Assembly (NCBI RefSeq): GCF_036014175.1
Contig: NZ_CP107917.1
Coordinates: 372,001-436,000 of the forward strand
Direction: 5' to 3'
DNA: 64,000 nucleotides
From: Streptomyces sp. NBC_00443
Lineage (GTDB): Bacteria > Actinomycetota > Actinomycetes > Streptomycetales > Streptomycetaceae
Positions 53,285 through 63,206 of this stretch are shown piece by piece (the stretch's first letter is position 1; each line of letters opens with the position of its first letter). The notes beneath the pieces were generated by a model, which ran no database searches, was not told the DNA's origin, and saw only the letters and a list, made by a program, of their open reading frames with translations. The translations under genes were made by a program, and so were the position numbers.

Positions 53285-54864
53285 ATGGGCGACTCCCCCC
53301 AGTACGACGTCATCATCATCGGCACCGGAGCCGGCGGGGGAACACTCGCCCACCGGCTGGCCCCGTCGGGCAAACGGGTCCTGGTCCTGGAACGCGGTGA
53401 CTACCTCCCGCGCGAGCGCGACAACTGGGACTCCACGGCCGTGTTCGTCAAAAGCAAGTACCGGGCCCCCGAGTTCTGGCTCGACAAGCACGGCAACGAG
53501 TTCCCGCCCGAGGTCAACTACTACGTCGGCGGCAACACCAAGTTCTACGGTGCGGCCCTGTTCCGGCTGCGGCCCGAGGACTTCGGGGAGCTGCGCCACC
53601 ACGACGGCCTCTCCCCGCCTGGCCGATCCGGTACGAGGACCTGGAGCCGTACTACACCCAGGCGGAACACCTCTACCGCGTGCACGGCCGGCACGGCGAG
53701 GACCCGTGGGAGGGCCCGTACAGCGAGCAGTACGCCCATCCACCGGTCGAACACGAGCCGCGTATCCAGCAGTTGAGCGACGACCTGGAGAAGCAGGGCC
53801 TGCACCCCTTCCATCTGCCCATCGGGGTCGACCTGACCCAGGACGCCAACGGCGGGGCGACCCACTTCAGCGCGTGCATCCGCTGCAGCCGGGTGGACGG
53901 GTTCCCCTGTCTGGTCCGGGGCAAGTCCGACGCCCAAGTGGTCTGCGTCGAACCGGCCTTGCAGCATCCGAACGTCGAGATGATCACCAACGCCCACGTC
54001 ACGCGCCTCGACACCGACCCGACGGGCCGCAGCGTCACCACGGTCGTCGCCACGCTCGCGGACGGGCAGGAGGCCCGCTTCGAGGCGGACATCGTGGTCG
54101 TGGCGTGTGGAGCGGTCAACTCGGCCGCGCTGCTGCTCGCTTCGGCGAGCGACCGGCACCCCGGCGGGCTGGCGAACAGCTCCGACGTGGTCGGCCGCCA
54201 CTACATGCGGCACAACAACCTCGCCCTGATGGCCGTGTCGAAGGAGCCCAACGACACCCAGTTCCAGAAGACGCTCGCGCTGCACGACTGGTACCTCGGC
54301 GCGGACGACTGGGAGTATCCGCTCGGCGGCATCCAGATGCTCGGCAAGTCGGACGCCGAGCAGATCCACGGCGAGGCCCCGCGCTGGGCCGGGGCGGTGG
54401 CGCCCGACATTCCCTTCGAGGTGCTGGCCCATCACGCCGTCGACTTCTGGCTGTGCGGGGAGGACCTGCCGCTTCCGGACAACCGGGTCACGCTGGAGGG
54501 CGACGGCCGTATCCGCCTGACGCTCGACGAGCACCACAACACGGCCGGGCTGAAGCGCCTGCAGCACAAGCTCCAGCACATGCTCGGCCATCTCGGCATG
54601 CACGAGCACCACCTGCTGTCGCACAGCATCTACCTGCACAAGGGGATGCCCATCGGGGCGACCGCGCACCAGGCGGGCACGGTGCGCTTCGGCACCGATC
54701 CGGCGTCCTCCGCCCTGGACGTCCACTGCAAGGCCCACGATGTCGACAACCTGTACGTGGTCGACACGAGCTTCTTCCCGAGCATCGGGGCGGTCAACCC
54801 GTCCCTGACGGCCATGGCGAACGCCCTGCGGGTGGGCGACCACCTCCTGGAACGCCTGGGTTGA
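53285..54864 (+). CDS. GMC family oxidoreductase with a one-base frameshift
   Basis: N-terminus YDVIIIGTGAGGGTLAHRLA (9-28) binds FAD; ERGDYLPRERDNWD and YYVGGNTKFYGAALFRL follow. At about 53613-53619 the frame changes: adding one base to the CCCCG run restores HDGLSPAWPIRYEDLEPYY and the rest (CIRCSRVDGFPC, DIVVVACGAVNSAALLL, HAVDFWLCGED, TVRFGTDP, HDVDNLYVVDTSFFPSIGAV) to a full-length protein of about 526 aa. The C-terminal GMC substrate domain and active-site His/Asn are present. GMC members oxidise sugars or alcohols, passing electrons to quinone or O2. As written, translation would end at 53776. Confidence 0.82.
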
Positions 54865-55027
54865 GCAATTCCCGGCGACTCGCCTTCGAGCGGGCGAAGT
54901 TCATCCGCCGGTCGGCGCAACCCCGGCTCGTGCCGCGCGCAGCCGCGCGCCCCCGGTGATTGTGTGACGCCCTGACCTCCGGGCCATGGCCCGGGCCATC
55001 CGGCCACGCAATGGAGAGACAGTCATC

Positions 55028-55866
55028 GTGAGTTCCCCGAGGGCGCGCCCCGCGACGTGATCCCCGCCCACCTGCTCCAGGGACAGAAGGCGTTGGTGAC
55101 CGGCGCGAACTCCGGCATCGGCAAGGCGACAGCCGTGGCCATGGGCCGGGCCGGCGCCGACGTGGTGGTGAACTACGTGGCCGGCCGCGACGAGGCCGAG
55201 AAGGTCGTCGAGGAGATCACGTCCTTCGGCGTGCGGGCCGCGGCATACGAGGCGGACGTCTCCGACGAGGAGCAGGTCGTCGCCATGACGAACCGGATGG
55301 TCGAGGAGTTCGGCACGATCGACATCCTGGTCGCCAACGCCGGCCTGCAGCGCGACGCCCCGTTCACCGAGATGACCCTCGCCCAGTGGCAGAAGGTCAT
55401 CGACGTGAACCTGACGGGGCAGTTCCTGTGCGCCCGGGAAGCCACCAAGGAGTTCCTGCGGCGCGGCGTCGTCCCGGAGGTGTCGCGCGCGGCCGGCAAG
55501 ATCATCTGCATGAGCTCCGTGCACCAGGTCATCCCGTGGGCCGGGCACGTCAACTACGCCTCGTCCAAGGGCGGCGTGCAGATGATGATGCAGACGCTCG
55601 CCCAGGAACTCGCGCCGAAGAAGATCCGCGTCAACGCGATCGCCCCGGGCGCCATCGCGACCCCCATCAATCGCGGTGCCTGGGAGACGCCCGCGGCCCG
55701 CGACGACCTCCTCAAGCTGATTCCCTACGACCGCGTCGGCGACCCGGAGGACATCGCGCACGCGGCCGTCGGCCTCGCTTCCGACCTCATGGACTACGTG
55801 GTGGGTGCCACGCTCTACGTGGACGGCGGGATGACCCTCTTCCCCGGTTTCGCCACCGGCGGCTGA
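55028..55866 (+). CDS. SDR, glucose 1-dehydrogenase-like
   Basis: The reading from GTG 55057 gives 269 aa with TGANSGIGKATA (Rossmann), NAG, SSVHQVIPWAGHVNYASSKGG (catalytic Ser-Tyr-Lys), NAIAPGAIATPIN and YVDGGMTLFPGF. The stretches MSSVHxxIPW, PGAxxTPIN and DGGMTxxPxF are shared with Bacillus glucose 1-dehydrogenase, so NAD(P)-dependent oxidation of glucose to gluconolactone is likely. The better start is GTG 55028, with GGAGAG 10 bases upstream and the text SSPEGAPRDVIPAHLL, but one base is missing in the CCCC run at 55035-55038. Lies 163 bp after the GMC gene and 36 bp before cydA. Confidence 0.82.
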
Positions 55867-55902
55867 CAGCGCACGCAGGACGGCCCCGGACGGAACCCAT
55901 AT

Positions 55903-57399
55903 ATGCACACCACTTTGCAGGTGCTGGCGGACGCTCCGGCGCAGATGCTGCCGGCCAGATCCCTGATGGCCTTCACCCTGGCGTCCCACATCATCCTGGT
56001 GCCCCTGGGTGTGGCACTGCCGCTGATCACGCTCATCCTGCACGGCTACGGGCTGCGCCGCGGTGACCGTACGGCCCTGCTGCTGGCGCGCCGCTGGTCG
56101 GCGGTGATGGCGGTCCAGTTCGCGATCGGGGTGGTCACCGGCACCGTCCTGTCCTTCGAGTTCGGGCTGCTCTGGCCGGGCCTGATGGGCAGGTGGGGCG
56201 ATGTCTTCGGCATCGGGTTCGGCGTCGAGGCGTGGGCCTTCTTCCTGGAGGCCGTCCTCATCGCGATCTACCTGTACGGCTGGCGACGCCTCTCCGCCCG
56301 GACCCACTTCCTGCTCGCTCTGCCACTGCCCGCCACGGCCCTGCTCGGCGCCTTCGGGATCCTGGCCGCCAACTCCTGGATGAACACACCGCGTGGCTTC
56401 CGCCTCGACTCCGCGGGCAACCCCGTCGACGTGGACATCTGGAAGGCGATCTTCACGCCCATGTTCGGCCCGCAGTACTGGCACTTCGTCGTGGCGATGC
56501 TGGTGACGGCCGGCTACGTCGTGGCCGGCGTCTACGCCGTGGGCTGGCTGCGCGGGCGCCGGGACCACTACCACCGGCTCGGCTTCACCATCCCGTTCAC
56601 GGTCGCCGCGGTGTTCACGCCGGTGCAGTTCATGCTGGGCGACTCCATCGCCCGGCAGGTCTTCCACAAGCAGCCGGTGAAGTTCGCCGCGATGGAGATC
56701 GTCTGGAAGACGGACACCCACGTCCCCGAGTACCTGTTCGGCCGGCTGCATGCGGACGGGAGTGTCTCCGGCGGCATCAAGATCCCGCAATTCGACTCCA
56801 TCCTCGCCGGTTTCAGCCCGGACACCCAGGTGACCGGGCTGACGTCCGTCCCCGCCGACCAGCGGCCCAACCCCACCCAGGCGACCATCGCGCACTGGGC
56901 CTTCGACACCATGGTCGGCATCGGCTCCCTGCTCGTGGGTCTTGCCCTGTGGTACGCCCTGATCTGGTGGCGCCGCCGCCGACTGCCCGCCTCCCCCTGG
57001 TTCTACCGGTGCGCAGCCGTGTCCGGCGTGGCCTCCGTCGTCGCCGTCGAATGCGGCTGGATCACCACAGAGGTCGGCCGCCAGCCGTGGATCGTCTACG
57101 AGAACATGCGGGTCGCCGAAGCGGTCACCTCGACCCGGTCCGGCACGCTGTGGACCATGTTCGGCCTGGTCGTCGTCGTGTACGTGTTCATCTTCGGGTC
57201 GTTTCTCGTGATCCTGCTGCGGATGCGCACCCGTTGGCGGCTCGCCGACGAGGAGGACAGGGCGGGAACCGGTGCGCGCACGACGGCCGAGGCACCCGAG
57301 ACGGACACCCCGTACGGGCCGCGTCCCACGGTCCCGTCCGGCGCTTCGCCGCCGTCCGGCAGCGACGGACCGTCCTCGTCCACGGAGGGCCGGCCGTGA
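55903..57399 (+). CDS. cydA: Cytochrome bd ubiquinol oxidase subunit I
   Basis: 498 aa, nine helices. ARSLMAFTLASHIILVPLG contains the His (29) that binds heme b558; QYWHFVVAMLVTAGYV carries the second His; GRQPWIVYENMR the region near the Met ligand. The Q-loop between helices 6 and 7 is short, as in CioA-type cyanide-insensitive oxidases, and the C-terminus has a Pro/Ser tail. The complex oxidises quinol and reduces O2 to water without pumping protons. GTGA overlap with cydB. No cydCD genes, needed for assembly in many bacteria, are in the window. Confidence 0.92.
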   Translation: MHTTLQVLADAPAQMLPARSLMAFTLASHIILVPLGVALPLITLILHGYGLRRGDRTALLLARRWSAVMAVQFAIGVVTGTVLSFEFGLLWPGLMGRWGDVFGIGFGVEAWAFFLEAVLIAIYLYGWRRLSARTHFLLALPLPATALLGAFGILAANSWMNTPRGFRLDSAGNPVDVDIWKAIFTPMFGPQYWHFVVAMLVTAGYVVAGVYAVGWLRGRRDHYHRLGFTIPFTVAAVFTPVQFMLGDSIARQVFHKQPVKFAAMEIVWKTDTHVPEYLFGRLHADGSVSGGIKIPQFDSILAGFSPDTQVTGLTSVPADQRPNPTQATIAHWAFDTMVGIGSLLVGLALWYALIWWRRRRLPASPWFYRCAAVSGVASVVAVECGWITTEVGRQPWIVYENMRVAEAVTSTRSGTLWTMFGLVVVVYVFIFGSFLVILLRMRTRWRLADEEDRAGTGARTTAEAPETDTPYGPRPTVPSGASPPSGSDGPSSSTEGRP

Positions 57400-58433
57400 T
57401 CGCCGATGTCATCGCCGTCGTCCTGCTCCTCGCGATCGCCGCCTACACCTGCGCGGGAGGCACCGACTACGGGGCCGGCTTCTGGGACCTGAGCGCCGGC
57501 GGAGCGGAGCGCGGCAAGCGGCCCCGGTGGCTGATCGACCATGCGATGGCGCCCGTGTGGGAGGTCAACAACGTCTGGCTGATCTTCGTACTCGTCATCA
57601 TGTGGACGGGTTTCCCCGTCCTCTTCCAGCAGTTGTTCCAGTCGATGTGGCTGCCGCTCGCTCTGGCCGTCGTGGGCACGGTCCTGCGCGGCGCGGGGTT
57701 CGCGCTGCGCAAGCCCGCCCAGCGGCTGGCCGGACGGCGCCTGTACGGCGCGGTGTTCGCCGTCTCCTCTCTTCTGACGCCGTTCTTCCTCGGCACCGCC
57801 GCCGGCGGTGTGGCGTCGGGTCGGGTGACGGCGGACGCCAAGCCCTCGGATCATGCCTGGGCCCACGCCACGCCGGTGCTGTTCGGGGTGCTGGCCGTGG
57901 CGACCACCGCCCTGCTCGGTGCGGTGTTCCTCGCTGCGGACGCCCGGCGCTTCGAAGCACCGGATCTGGACGGCTACTTCCGGCGGCGGGCACTGGCCGC
58001 CCTGGCCGCCGTCGCCGCTCTGTCCGTGGTGACGCTGATCGTCGCGCACGACGACGCAGCGCATGTGTGGCACGGGCTCACGCACGGTGCGGGACTCGTG
58101 TTCGTGGTCGTGGCGGCGGTGAGCACCCTTGCCACGGCCTGGCTGCTGATCCGCCCGTCCGGCGCCTGGTCCCGGGTCACCGCGGTCGGCGTGGTGGCGT
58201 CCGCGGTCATCGCCTGGGGCCTGGCGCAGCGGCCGTACCTCGTCCCGAGGTCCCTGACCATCGCGGAGGGCGCGGGAGCCGACACGACGCTGCGTTGGCT
58301 GGGGGTGGTCACCCTCGTCGCCGTCGTGCTCGTCATGCCCGCGGTCGTCCTCCTCTACTGGCTGGACACCCACGGGGAGTTGGAGGGCCTCACCGACACC
58401 GATCTGCGGCTCGGTGCCGGTGACGACGGCTGA
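57396..58433 (+). CDS. cydB: Cytochrome bd ubiquinol oxidase subunit II
   Basis: 345 aa, about nine helices. It begins IADVIAVVLLLAIAAYTCAG with GTDYGAGFWDL, followed by DHAMAPVWEVNNVWLIFVLV and TGFPVLFQQLF, all diagnostic of subunit II. GTG 57396 overlaps the cydA stop by four bases. It pairs with CydA and stabilises the heme d site. The transcript probably continues into the antiporter gene 26 bp downstream. Confidence 0.92.
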   Translation: MIADVIAVVLLLAIAAYTCAGGTDYGAGFWDLSAGGAERGKRPRWLIDHAMAPVWEVNNVWLIFVLVIMWTGFPVLFQQLFQSMWLPLALAVVGTVLRGAGFALRKPAQRLAGRRLYGAVFAVSSLLTPFFLGTAAGGVASGRVTADAKPSDHAWAHATPVLFGVLAVATTALLGAVFLAADARRFEAPDLDGYFRRRALAALAAVAALSVVTLIVAHDDAAHVWHGLTHGAGLVFVVVAAVSTLATAWLLIRPSGAWSRVTAVGVVASAVIAWGLAQRPYLVPRSLTIAEGAGADTTLRWLGVVTLVAVVLVMPAVVLLYWLDTHGELEGLTDTDLRLGAGDDG

Positions 58434-58459
58434 ACCCCGCGGCGAAGGGTGAGGGCACG

Positions 58460-60238
58460 GTGAGCGAGGACGACATCCTGCTGGGGCTCGCCCTGGTCGT
58501 GGCCCTCGCCGTCGGCTCCCAGATCCTGGCCGGCCGGCTGCGGATCCCGGCCCTGATCGTGCTCCTGCCGGCCGGGTTCACCGCGGGAGCCCTCACCGAC
58601 ATCGTCCACCCGGACCAGCTTGTCGGAGAGGACTTCTCGTCGCTGGTGTCGCTGTCGGTGGCGCTCATCCTCTACGACGCCGGGCTGGGGCTGGACATGC
58701 GCCTGCTCAAGGGCGCGATTCGCGACACCGTCATCCGGCTCCTGGTCTTCCAAGTAGTGCTCACCTGGGTGGCGGTGATGGCCCTGGGGCCGGCCCTGTT
58801 CAGCGTTCCGGCGGCCGTGGCCAGCATGATCGGGGTGATCCTCGTGGTGTCGGGGCCGACCGTCGTCGGTCCGCTGCTGGAGCACGTCAGGCCGTCGGAC
58901 AAGGTGCGGCGTGTGCTGGTGTGGGAGGGCTCCCTCATCGACGCCGTCGGCGGCATCCTCGGCGCCGTCGTCTTCCATTCCATCGTCTCCGGCGGCCTGC
59001 AGACCGGTCACTTCCGGGTGGGCTCGTTCCTGGGCAGCATCGCCGTCGGGCTGGCGGGCGGCGTGGTCGGGGCCGCGCTGCTGTGGTTCACCCTCCGGCT
59101 GCTCCGTCTCGGTGAGACCCTCGGTACGCTCGCCCAGCTCGCCGTCGTCGTGGTGGTGGCCGCGGGCTGCGACGCGGTGTACGACGACACCGGGCTCATC
59201 GCCGCGATCGTCACCGGCCTCGTGGCCGCGAACCTGCCGGGCTTCGACATGCCCGCGCGGCGGCCGTTCTTCGAGACGCTGGTCCAGCTGATCATCGGTC
59301 TGCTGTTCGTCGCCATCTCGGCCTCGGTGACGCCCGAGTCGCTCGTTCCGGTGCTGCTGCCCACCCTCGCGCTGGTCGCGGCGCTCGTCCTGGTCGTCAG
59401 GCCCGTCATCGCACTGCTGTCCACCGTCAGAACGGACTTCACGGCCCCAGAACGCGCCTTCATCGGGTGGATGGCCCCGCGCGGCATCGTCGCCGCCTCC
59501 ACCGCCACGACCTTCTCCGCGGCGCTCACCAGCGAGGGGCTGCGCGACGCGGACAAGATCCTCCCGGTCACCTTCCTGGTGATCGTCGGAACGGTCCTCG
59601 CCTACGGACTCACCGCGAAGCCCGTGGCCACCAAGCTGGACGTCGTACGCACCGCGCGATACCGGCCGTTGGTGCTGGGCGACGAGCCGTGGGTCGTGGA
59701 CCTCGCCCGGGCGCTGCGCACCGCCGGGCTGGACGTGCTGATGTGGGCGGGATCCACCCAGGGGCGGGCCCGCATCGAGACTGCGGGATTCGAGCAGGCA
59801 GCCGGGGAGCTCATGGCCGTGGCGACCGATCCGCAGGCCCGCCTGGAGGGCGTCACATCGGTCTTCCTGCTCACGGACGACGACGACTTCAACGCGCTTG
59901 TCGCGGTCGTCCTGCGGGACAGCGTCGACGGCCCGGTCTACCGGGTGGGCCCACCGCCGGACACCCAGGGCGTGGTCGCCCCCTATATCTCCGGGGAGAT
60001 CCTCTTCGGCCGGGACCTCGTCCGCCACACCGTCGCCGACCGCCATGGGCGCGGCGCCCGCTTCCACGTACAGCCCGCTTCTGCCCCGTATCCGCCGGGG
60101 TACGAGACGCTGTTCGTCGTACGGCCGGACGGGCGCCTGGAGCCGACGACCGAGGCACGGGCGGTCACGTCCGGGGAGCGCGACACGCTCGTGCTGCTCG
60201 GCCCCGTGCCGGAACCGGGCGTGGACATGGGCGGTTGA
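58460..60238 (+). CDS. CPA1-type Na+/H+ antiporter with cytosolic domain
   Basis: 592 aa. About 12 helices to residue 400 with LVSLSVALILYDAGLGLDMR (the helix 3 region), VSGPTVVGPLLEHVRPS and WEGSLIDAVGGILGAVVFH, the usual NhaP marks. The last 180 residues are a soluble TrkA-N-like domain (VDLARALRTAGLDVLMW, VFLLTDDDDFNALV) that could bind a nucleotide and regulate transport. It exchanges Na+ or K+ for H+. GTG 58460; gap to the cydB stop 26 bp. Confidence 0.88.
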   Translation: MSEDDILLGLALVVALAVGSQILAGRLRIPALIVLLPAGFTAGALTDIVHPDQLVGEDFSSLVSLSVALILYDAGLGLDMRLLKGAIRDTVIRLLVFQVVLTWVAVMALGPALFSVPAAVASMIGVILVVSGPTVVGPLLEHVRPSDKVRRVLVWEGSLIDAVGGILGAVVFHSIVSGGLQTGHFRVGSFLGSIAVGLAGGVVGAALLWFTLRLLRLGETLGTLAQLAVVVVVAAGCDAVYDDTGLIAAIVTGLVAANLPGFDMPARRPFFETLVQLIIGLLFVAISASVTPESLVPVLLPTLALVAALVLVVRPVIALLSTVRTDFTAPERAFIGWMAPRGIVAASTATTFSAALTSEGLRDADKILPVTFLVIVGTVLAYGLTAKPVATKLDVVRTARYRPLVLGDEPWVVDLARALRTAGLDVLMWAGSTQGRARIETAGFEQAAGELMAVATDPQARLEGVTSVFLLTDDDDFNALVAVVLRDSVDGPVYRVGPPPDTQGVVAPYISGEILFGRDLVRHTVADRHGRGARFHVQPASAPYPPGYETLFVVRPDGRLEPTTEARAVTSGERDTLVLLGPVPEPGVDMGG

Positions 60239-60247
60239 ACCGGTGCG

Positions 60248-62089
60248 TCAGGCTCGTCGCTCGAGCGCCGCGTTCAGAGTGATGGCGGCGTCGATGAGCG
60301 CGAGATGGGTGAACGCCTGTGGGAAGTTGCCCAGCTGACGGCCCGTCGGGTCGATCTCCTCCGAGTACAGGCCCAGGTGGTTGGCGTACCCCATCATCTT
60401 CTCCAGCACCAACCGCGCCTTTCCGGTCCGTCCCGCGCGTGCCAGGGCGTCGACGTACATGAACGTGCACAGCGAGAAGGTGCCTTCGGAGCCGCGCAGG
60501 CCGTCGGGGGACGCGTCGGGGTTGTAGCGGTAGACGAGGCTGTCGCTGACGAGTTCCTGTTCCATGGCGCCGAGGGTCGACGTCCACATCGGGTCCTCCG
60601 GCGTGATGATCCCGACCGTCGACATGCGCAGCAGCGAGGAGTCGAGGACTTCGCTGCCGTAGTGCTGGACGAAGGCCCCACGATCCTCGCTCCAGCCCTT
60701 GGCCATGACCTGCTCGTAGCAGTCGTCGCGTGCCCTGCGCCAGCGTTCGGAGGCGCCCGGGCGCCCGTTCGCGTCGGAGAGCCGCAGGGCCCGGTCGAAG
60801 GCCACCCAGGACATGACGCGGCCGTAGGTGAAGTCCTGCCGGCCGCCACGGGTCTCCCAAAGGCCTTCCTCCGCCTGGTCCCAGTGGTCGACGAGCCAGT
60901 CGAGGTTGGTCAGCAGTGAGTTCCACCCGCGGTGCCCCAGCTGCAGACCGTGCCGGTGCGCGAAGTAGATGCTGTCCAGCGCCTCGCCGTAGATGTCCAG
61001 CTGGAGTTGCGTGGCGGCGCCGTTGCCGATTCGCACCGGCGCGGAGCCCGCGTAGCCCTCCCAGTGGTCGAGAAGGTGTTCGTCCAGGTCTGAGGAGCCG
61101 TCGACCTTGTACATGATGTTCAGTGGACCGGTGTCTCCGTGCCTTCCGGCCCGTTCCCTGACCCGGTCGGCGAGCCACAGGATGAACGCCCGTGCCTCGT
61201 CGGTGAAGCCCAGCCCCAGCAGGGCGTACACCGAGAAGGACGCGTCACGGATCCAGGTGAACCGGTAGTCCCAGTTGCGCTCCCCGCCCAGTTGCTCCGG
61301 GAGGGCGGCCGTCGGGGCGGCCACCACGGCGCCGGTGGGCGCGAAGGTCATCAGTTTCAGCGTGATCGCGGAGCGCTCCACGGCCTCGCGCCAGCGCCCC
61401 GTGTAGCGCGACTGGCCCAGCCAGGTACGCCAGAATCGCACCGTCTCGTCGAAGAGCTGCTGGTATTCGGCCAGGCGTATCTCCCTGGGCGGCCCGTCGG
61501 CGCCCCACTCCAGAGCCAGCCCCCGCTCCTGGCCCGCCTCCAGCGTCAGCGTGAAGTGCAGGGCGTCCCGCCGGTCGGCGAGCAGGTCGAGCAGTCGCTC
61601 GTCGTCCGCTTCGCGGATGGGGTGCACGGTGAGTGCGGTGCCGTCCTCGGCGGCGAACGCCGCCCCATGCGTGGTGATGTGCAACCGGTGCGCCTGGCGG
61701 CCGTAGTCGAACCGCGGCGCTATCTCGACCTCGAACTTCATCCGGCCGCGCACACAGCGGACCATGCGCACCAGACGGTGACTTTCCGTGACCTCCGTGC
61801 CGGTCACGGGCATGAAGTCGATCACCTCACCGGCGCCCGCCTCGGTCATGAAGCGGGTGACCAGAATCGCCGTGTCGGGAAAGTACAACTGCTTGGTCGC
61901 GTAGGCGCCGTTCTGCGGCCGGACCGTGCAGTTTCCGCCCTTTTCCTGGTCCAGCAGCGCCCCGAACACACTGGGCGAGTCGAATCTCGGGGCGCAGAAC
62001 CAGTCGATGCAGCCGTCGGTCGTCACCAGGGCGGCCGTCTGCAGATCGCCGAGGAGACCGTGGTCCTCGATCAGTGGGTAGTCGCCCAT
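60248..62089 (-). CDS. GH15 family glycoside hydrolase (glucoamylase/trehalase-like)
   Basis: 613 aa. GDYPLIEDHGLLGDLQTAAL is the diagnostic N-terminus; NWDYRFTWIRDASFSVYALL, YAGSAPVRIGNGAATQLQLD, EEGLWETRGG (general-acid Glu) and SEGTFSLCTFMYVDALARA (general-base Glu) follow. Actinobacterial enzymes of this type include trehalases; others hydrolyse maltosides. Either releases glucose in the cytosol, since no signal peptide is seen. ATG 62089 is preferred (GAGAGG 9 bases upstream); GTG 62098 abuts the box. Convergent with the antiporter gene with only 9 bp between stops. Confidence 0.88.
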   Translation of the reverse strand: MGDYPLIEDHGLLGDLQTAALVTTDGCIDWFCAPRFDSPSVFGALLDQEKGGNCTVRPQNGAYATKQLYFPDTAILVTRFMTEAGAGEVIDFMPVTGTEVTESHRLVRMVRCVRGRMKFEVEIAPRFDYGRQAHRLHITTHGAAFAAEDGTALTVHPIREADDERLLDLLADRRDALHFTLTLEAGQERGLALEWGADGPPREIRLAEYQQLFDETVRFWRTWLGQSRYTGRWREAVERSAITLKLMTFAPTGAVVAAPTAALPEQLGGERNWDYRFTWIRDASFSVYALLGLGFTDEARAFILWLADRVRERAGRHGDTGPLNIMYKVDGSSDLDEHLLDHWEGYAGSAPVRIGNGAATQLQLDIYGEALDSIYFAHRHGLQLGHRGWNSLLTNLDWLVDHWDQAEEGLWETRGGRQDFTYGRVMSWVAFDRALRLSDANGRPGASERWRRARDDCYEQVMAKGWSEDRGAFVQHYGSEVLDSSLLRMSTVGIITPEDPMWTSTLGAMEQELVSDSLVYRYNPDASPDGLRGSEGTFSLCTFMYVDALARAGRTGKARLVLEKMMGYANHLGLYSEEIDPTGRQLGNFPQAFTHLALIDAAITLNAALERRA

Positions 62090-62224
62090 CGGGGCCACCT
62101 CTCGGCGTGCGATTCACCCGAATGCCCCCCGCCTCAGACTAAGCCGGGGGTCGGGGATCGGCGCGCGGGGATGAGGGCGGCGGGGGTGCGGGGGGCGGGC
62201 AGGGACCGTCCGGCACGTCCTAGG

Positions 62225-63172
62225 CTAGTGCCCGGATGCCGCGGCCCGTCGGGTCGCGCGGCGCCACAGTCGCCGCTGGACACGGAGAGCGAGGACACCG
62301 ACGCCGACGAGGACGACCACGTTGAGCAGCAGCTGGACGAACGATCCCCATACGTGGTCCCAGTCCCCGAACGCCAGTGAGACCGCCATGTCCGAGGCGG
62401 CGGGGATGGTGGTGACGGAGATGAAGACACCCAGCAGGGCACTGCCGCGCGCCTCGGTCAGGGAGACGATCCCGACGATGCCAGCGAGGAAGGCCACGGC
62501 GACGGAGAAGAAGTTCGGCGTGCCGATGAGGTTGGAGACGGGCCGCAGGCCCAGATCGAAGGCCTCCGACTGAAGGCCGAAGCCCCGGGCCACCGCGGCG
62601 AACCCCAAGGTGGCCACGATCGCCAGGGAGAAACCGACCACCAGCGCACGCACACCCTCGCGGACCCTGCGCCTGCTACGGCGGTCGAGGCCGAGCGCGA
62701 CGCTGGTGATGGCGTTGTACTCGGGGCCGACCACCATGGCCGCCACGATGAGGATCTGAGAGTTCGTCATGATGCCGACCGAGCCGATGACCCCGGCGAT
62801 GACCAGGAACAGGTAGAAGGACGGCCGGTAGGTGCCCTCCGCCCGGATGCGCGCCTCGACGCCGGCCCACAACGGCGCGTGCACGAGCGCGCTCGGCTGC
62901 TCGGCTTCGAGTTGCTCGGCCTGCTGCGAGAACATCACGTCGATACCGTCCACGGCGATCGATCCCGCACGGTCGACGCCCAGTTCGCGCAGCTGCCCCA
63001 GCACGTCGTTGGCGGCGCCCTGCACCACGTCGCACTCCACCGCGTCGCCCTGGGGGACCTGGCCCGACCTCACCACGACGAGATTGAGCACGCTGCCGTG
63101 CGAGGAGAGCAGGGCGACGGCCGGACGGGTGAGGGCGGACGGCATCACCATGCGGAAGTGGACCAGTTCCAT
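62225..63172 (-). CDS. DUF389 membrane protein
   Basis: 315 aa. An N-terminal cytosolic ferredoxin-like part (to about 125) precedes five helices with the diagnostic SQILIVAAMVVGPEYNAITS (about 138-157), GFSLAIVATLGFAAVARGFG and SVTTIPAASDMAVSLAFGDW. Function is unknown; homologues are common in actinobacteria. ATG 63172 has GGAGA 8-9 bases upstream. It lies 34 bp downstream of gntK and may share its transcript. Confidence 0.85.
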   Translation of the reverse strand: MELVHFRMVMPSALTRPAVALLSSHGSVLNLVVVRSGQVPQGDAVECDVVQGAANDVLGQLRELGVDRAGSIAVDGIDVMFSQQAEQLEAEQPSALVHAPLWAGVEARIRAEGTYRPSFYLFLVIAGVIGSVGIMTNSQILIVAAMVVGPEYNAITSVALGLDRRSRRRVREGVRALVVGFSLAIVATLGFAAVARGFGLQSEAFDLGLRPVSNLIGTPNFFSVAVAFLAGIVGIVSLTEARGSALLGVFISVTTIPAASDMAVSLAFGDWDHVWGSFVQLLLNVVVLVGVGVLALRVQRRLWRRATRRAAASGH

Positions 63173-63206
63173 ACAGGTCTCCAGGGGCGGGAAACGGGAC
63201 GCCCCG

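Noticed and set aside
55903-58433. Rex-type redox operator upstream of cydAB
   Set aside because: No TTGTGAA-like dyad is seen between the glucose dehydrogenase gene and cydA.
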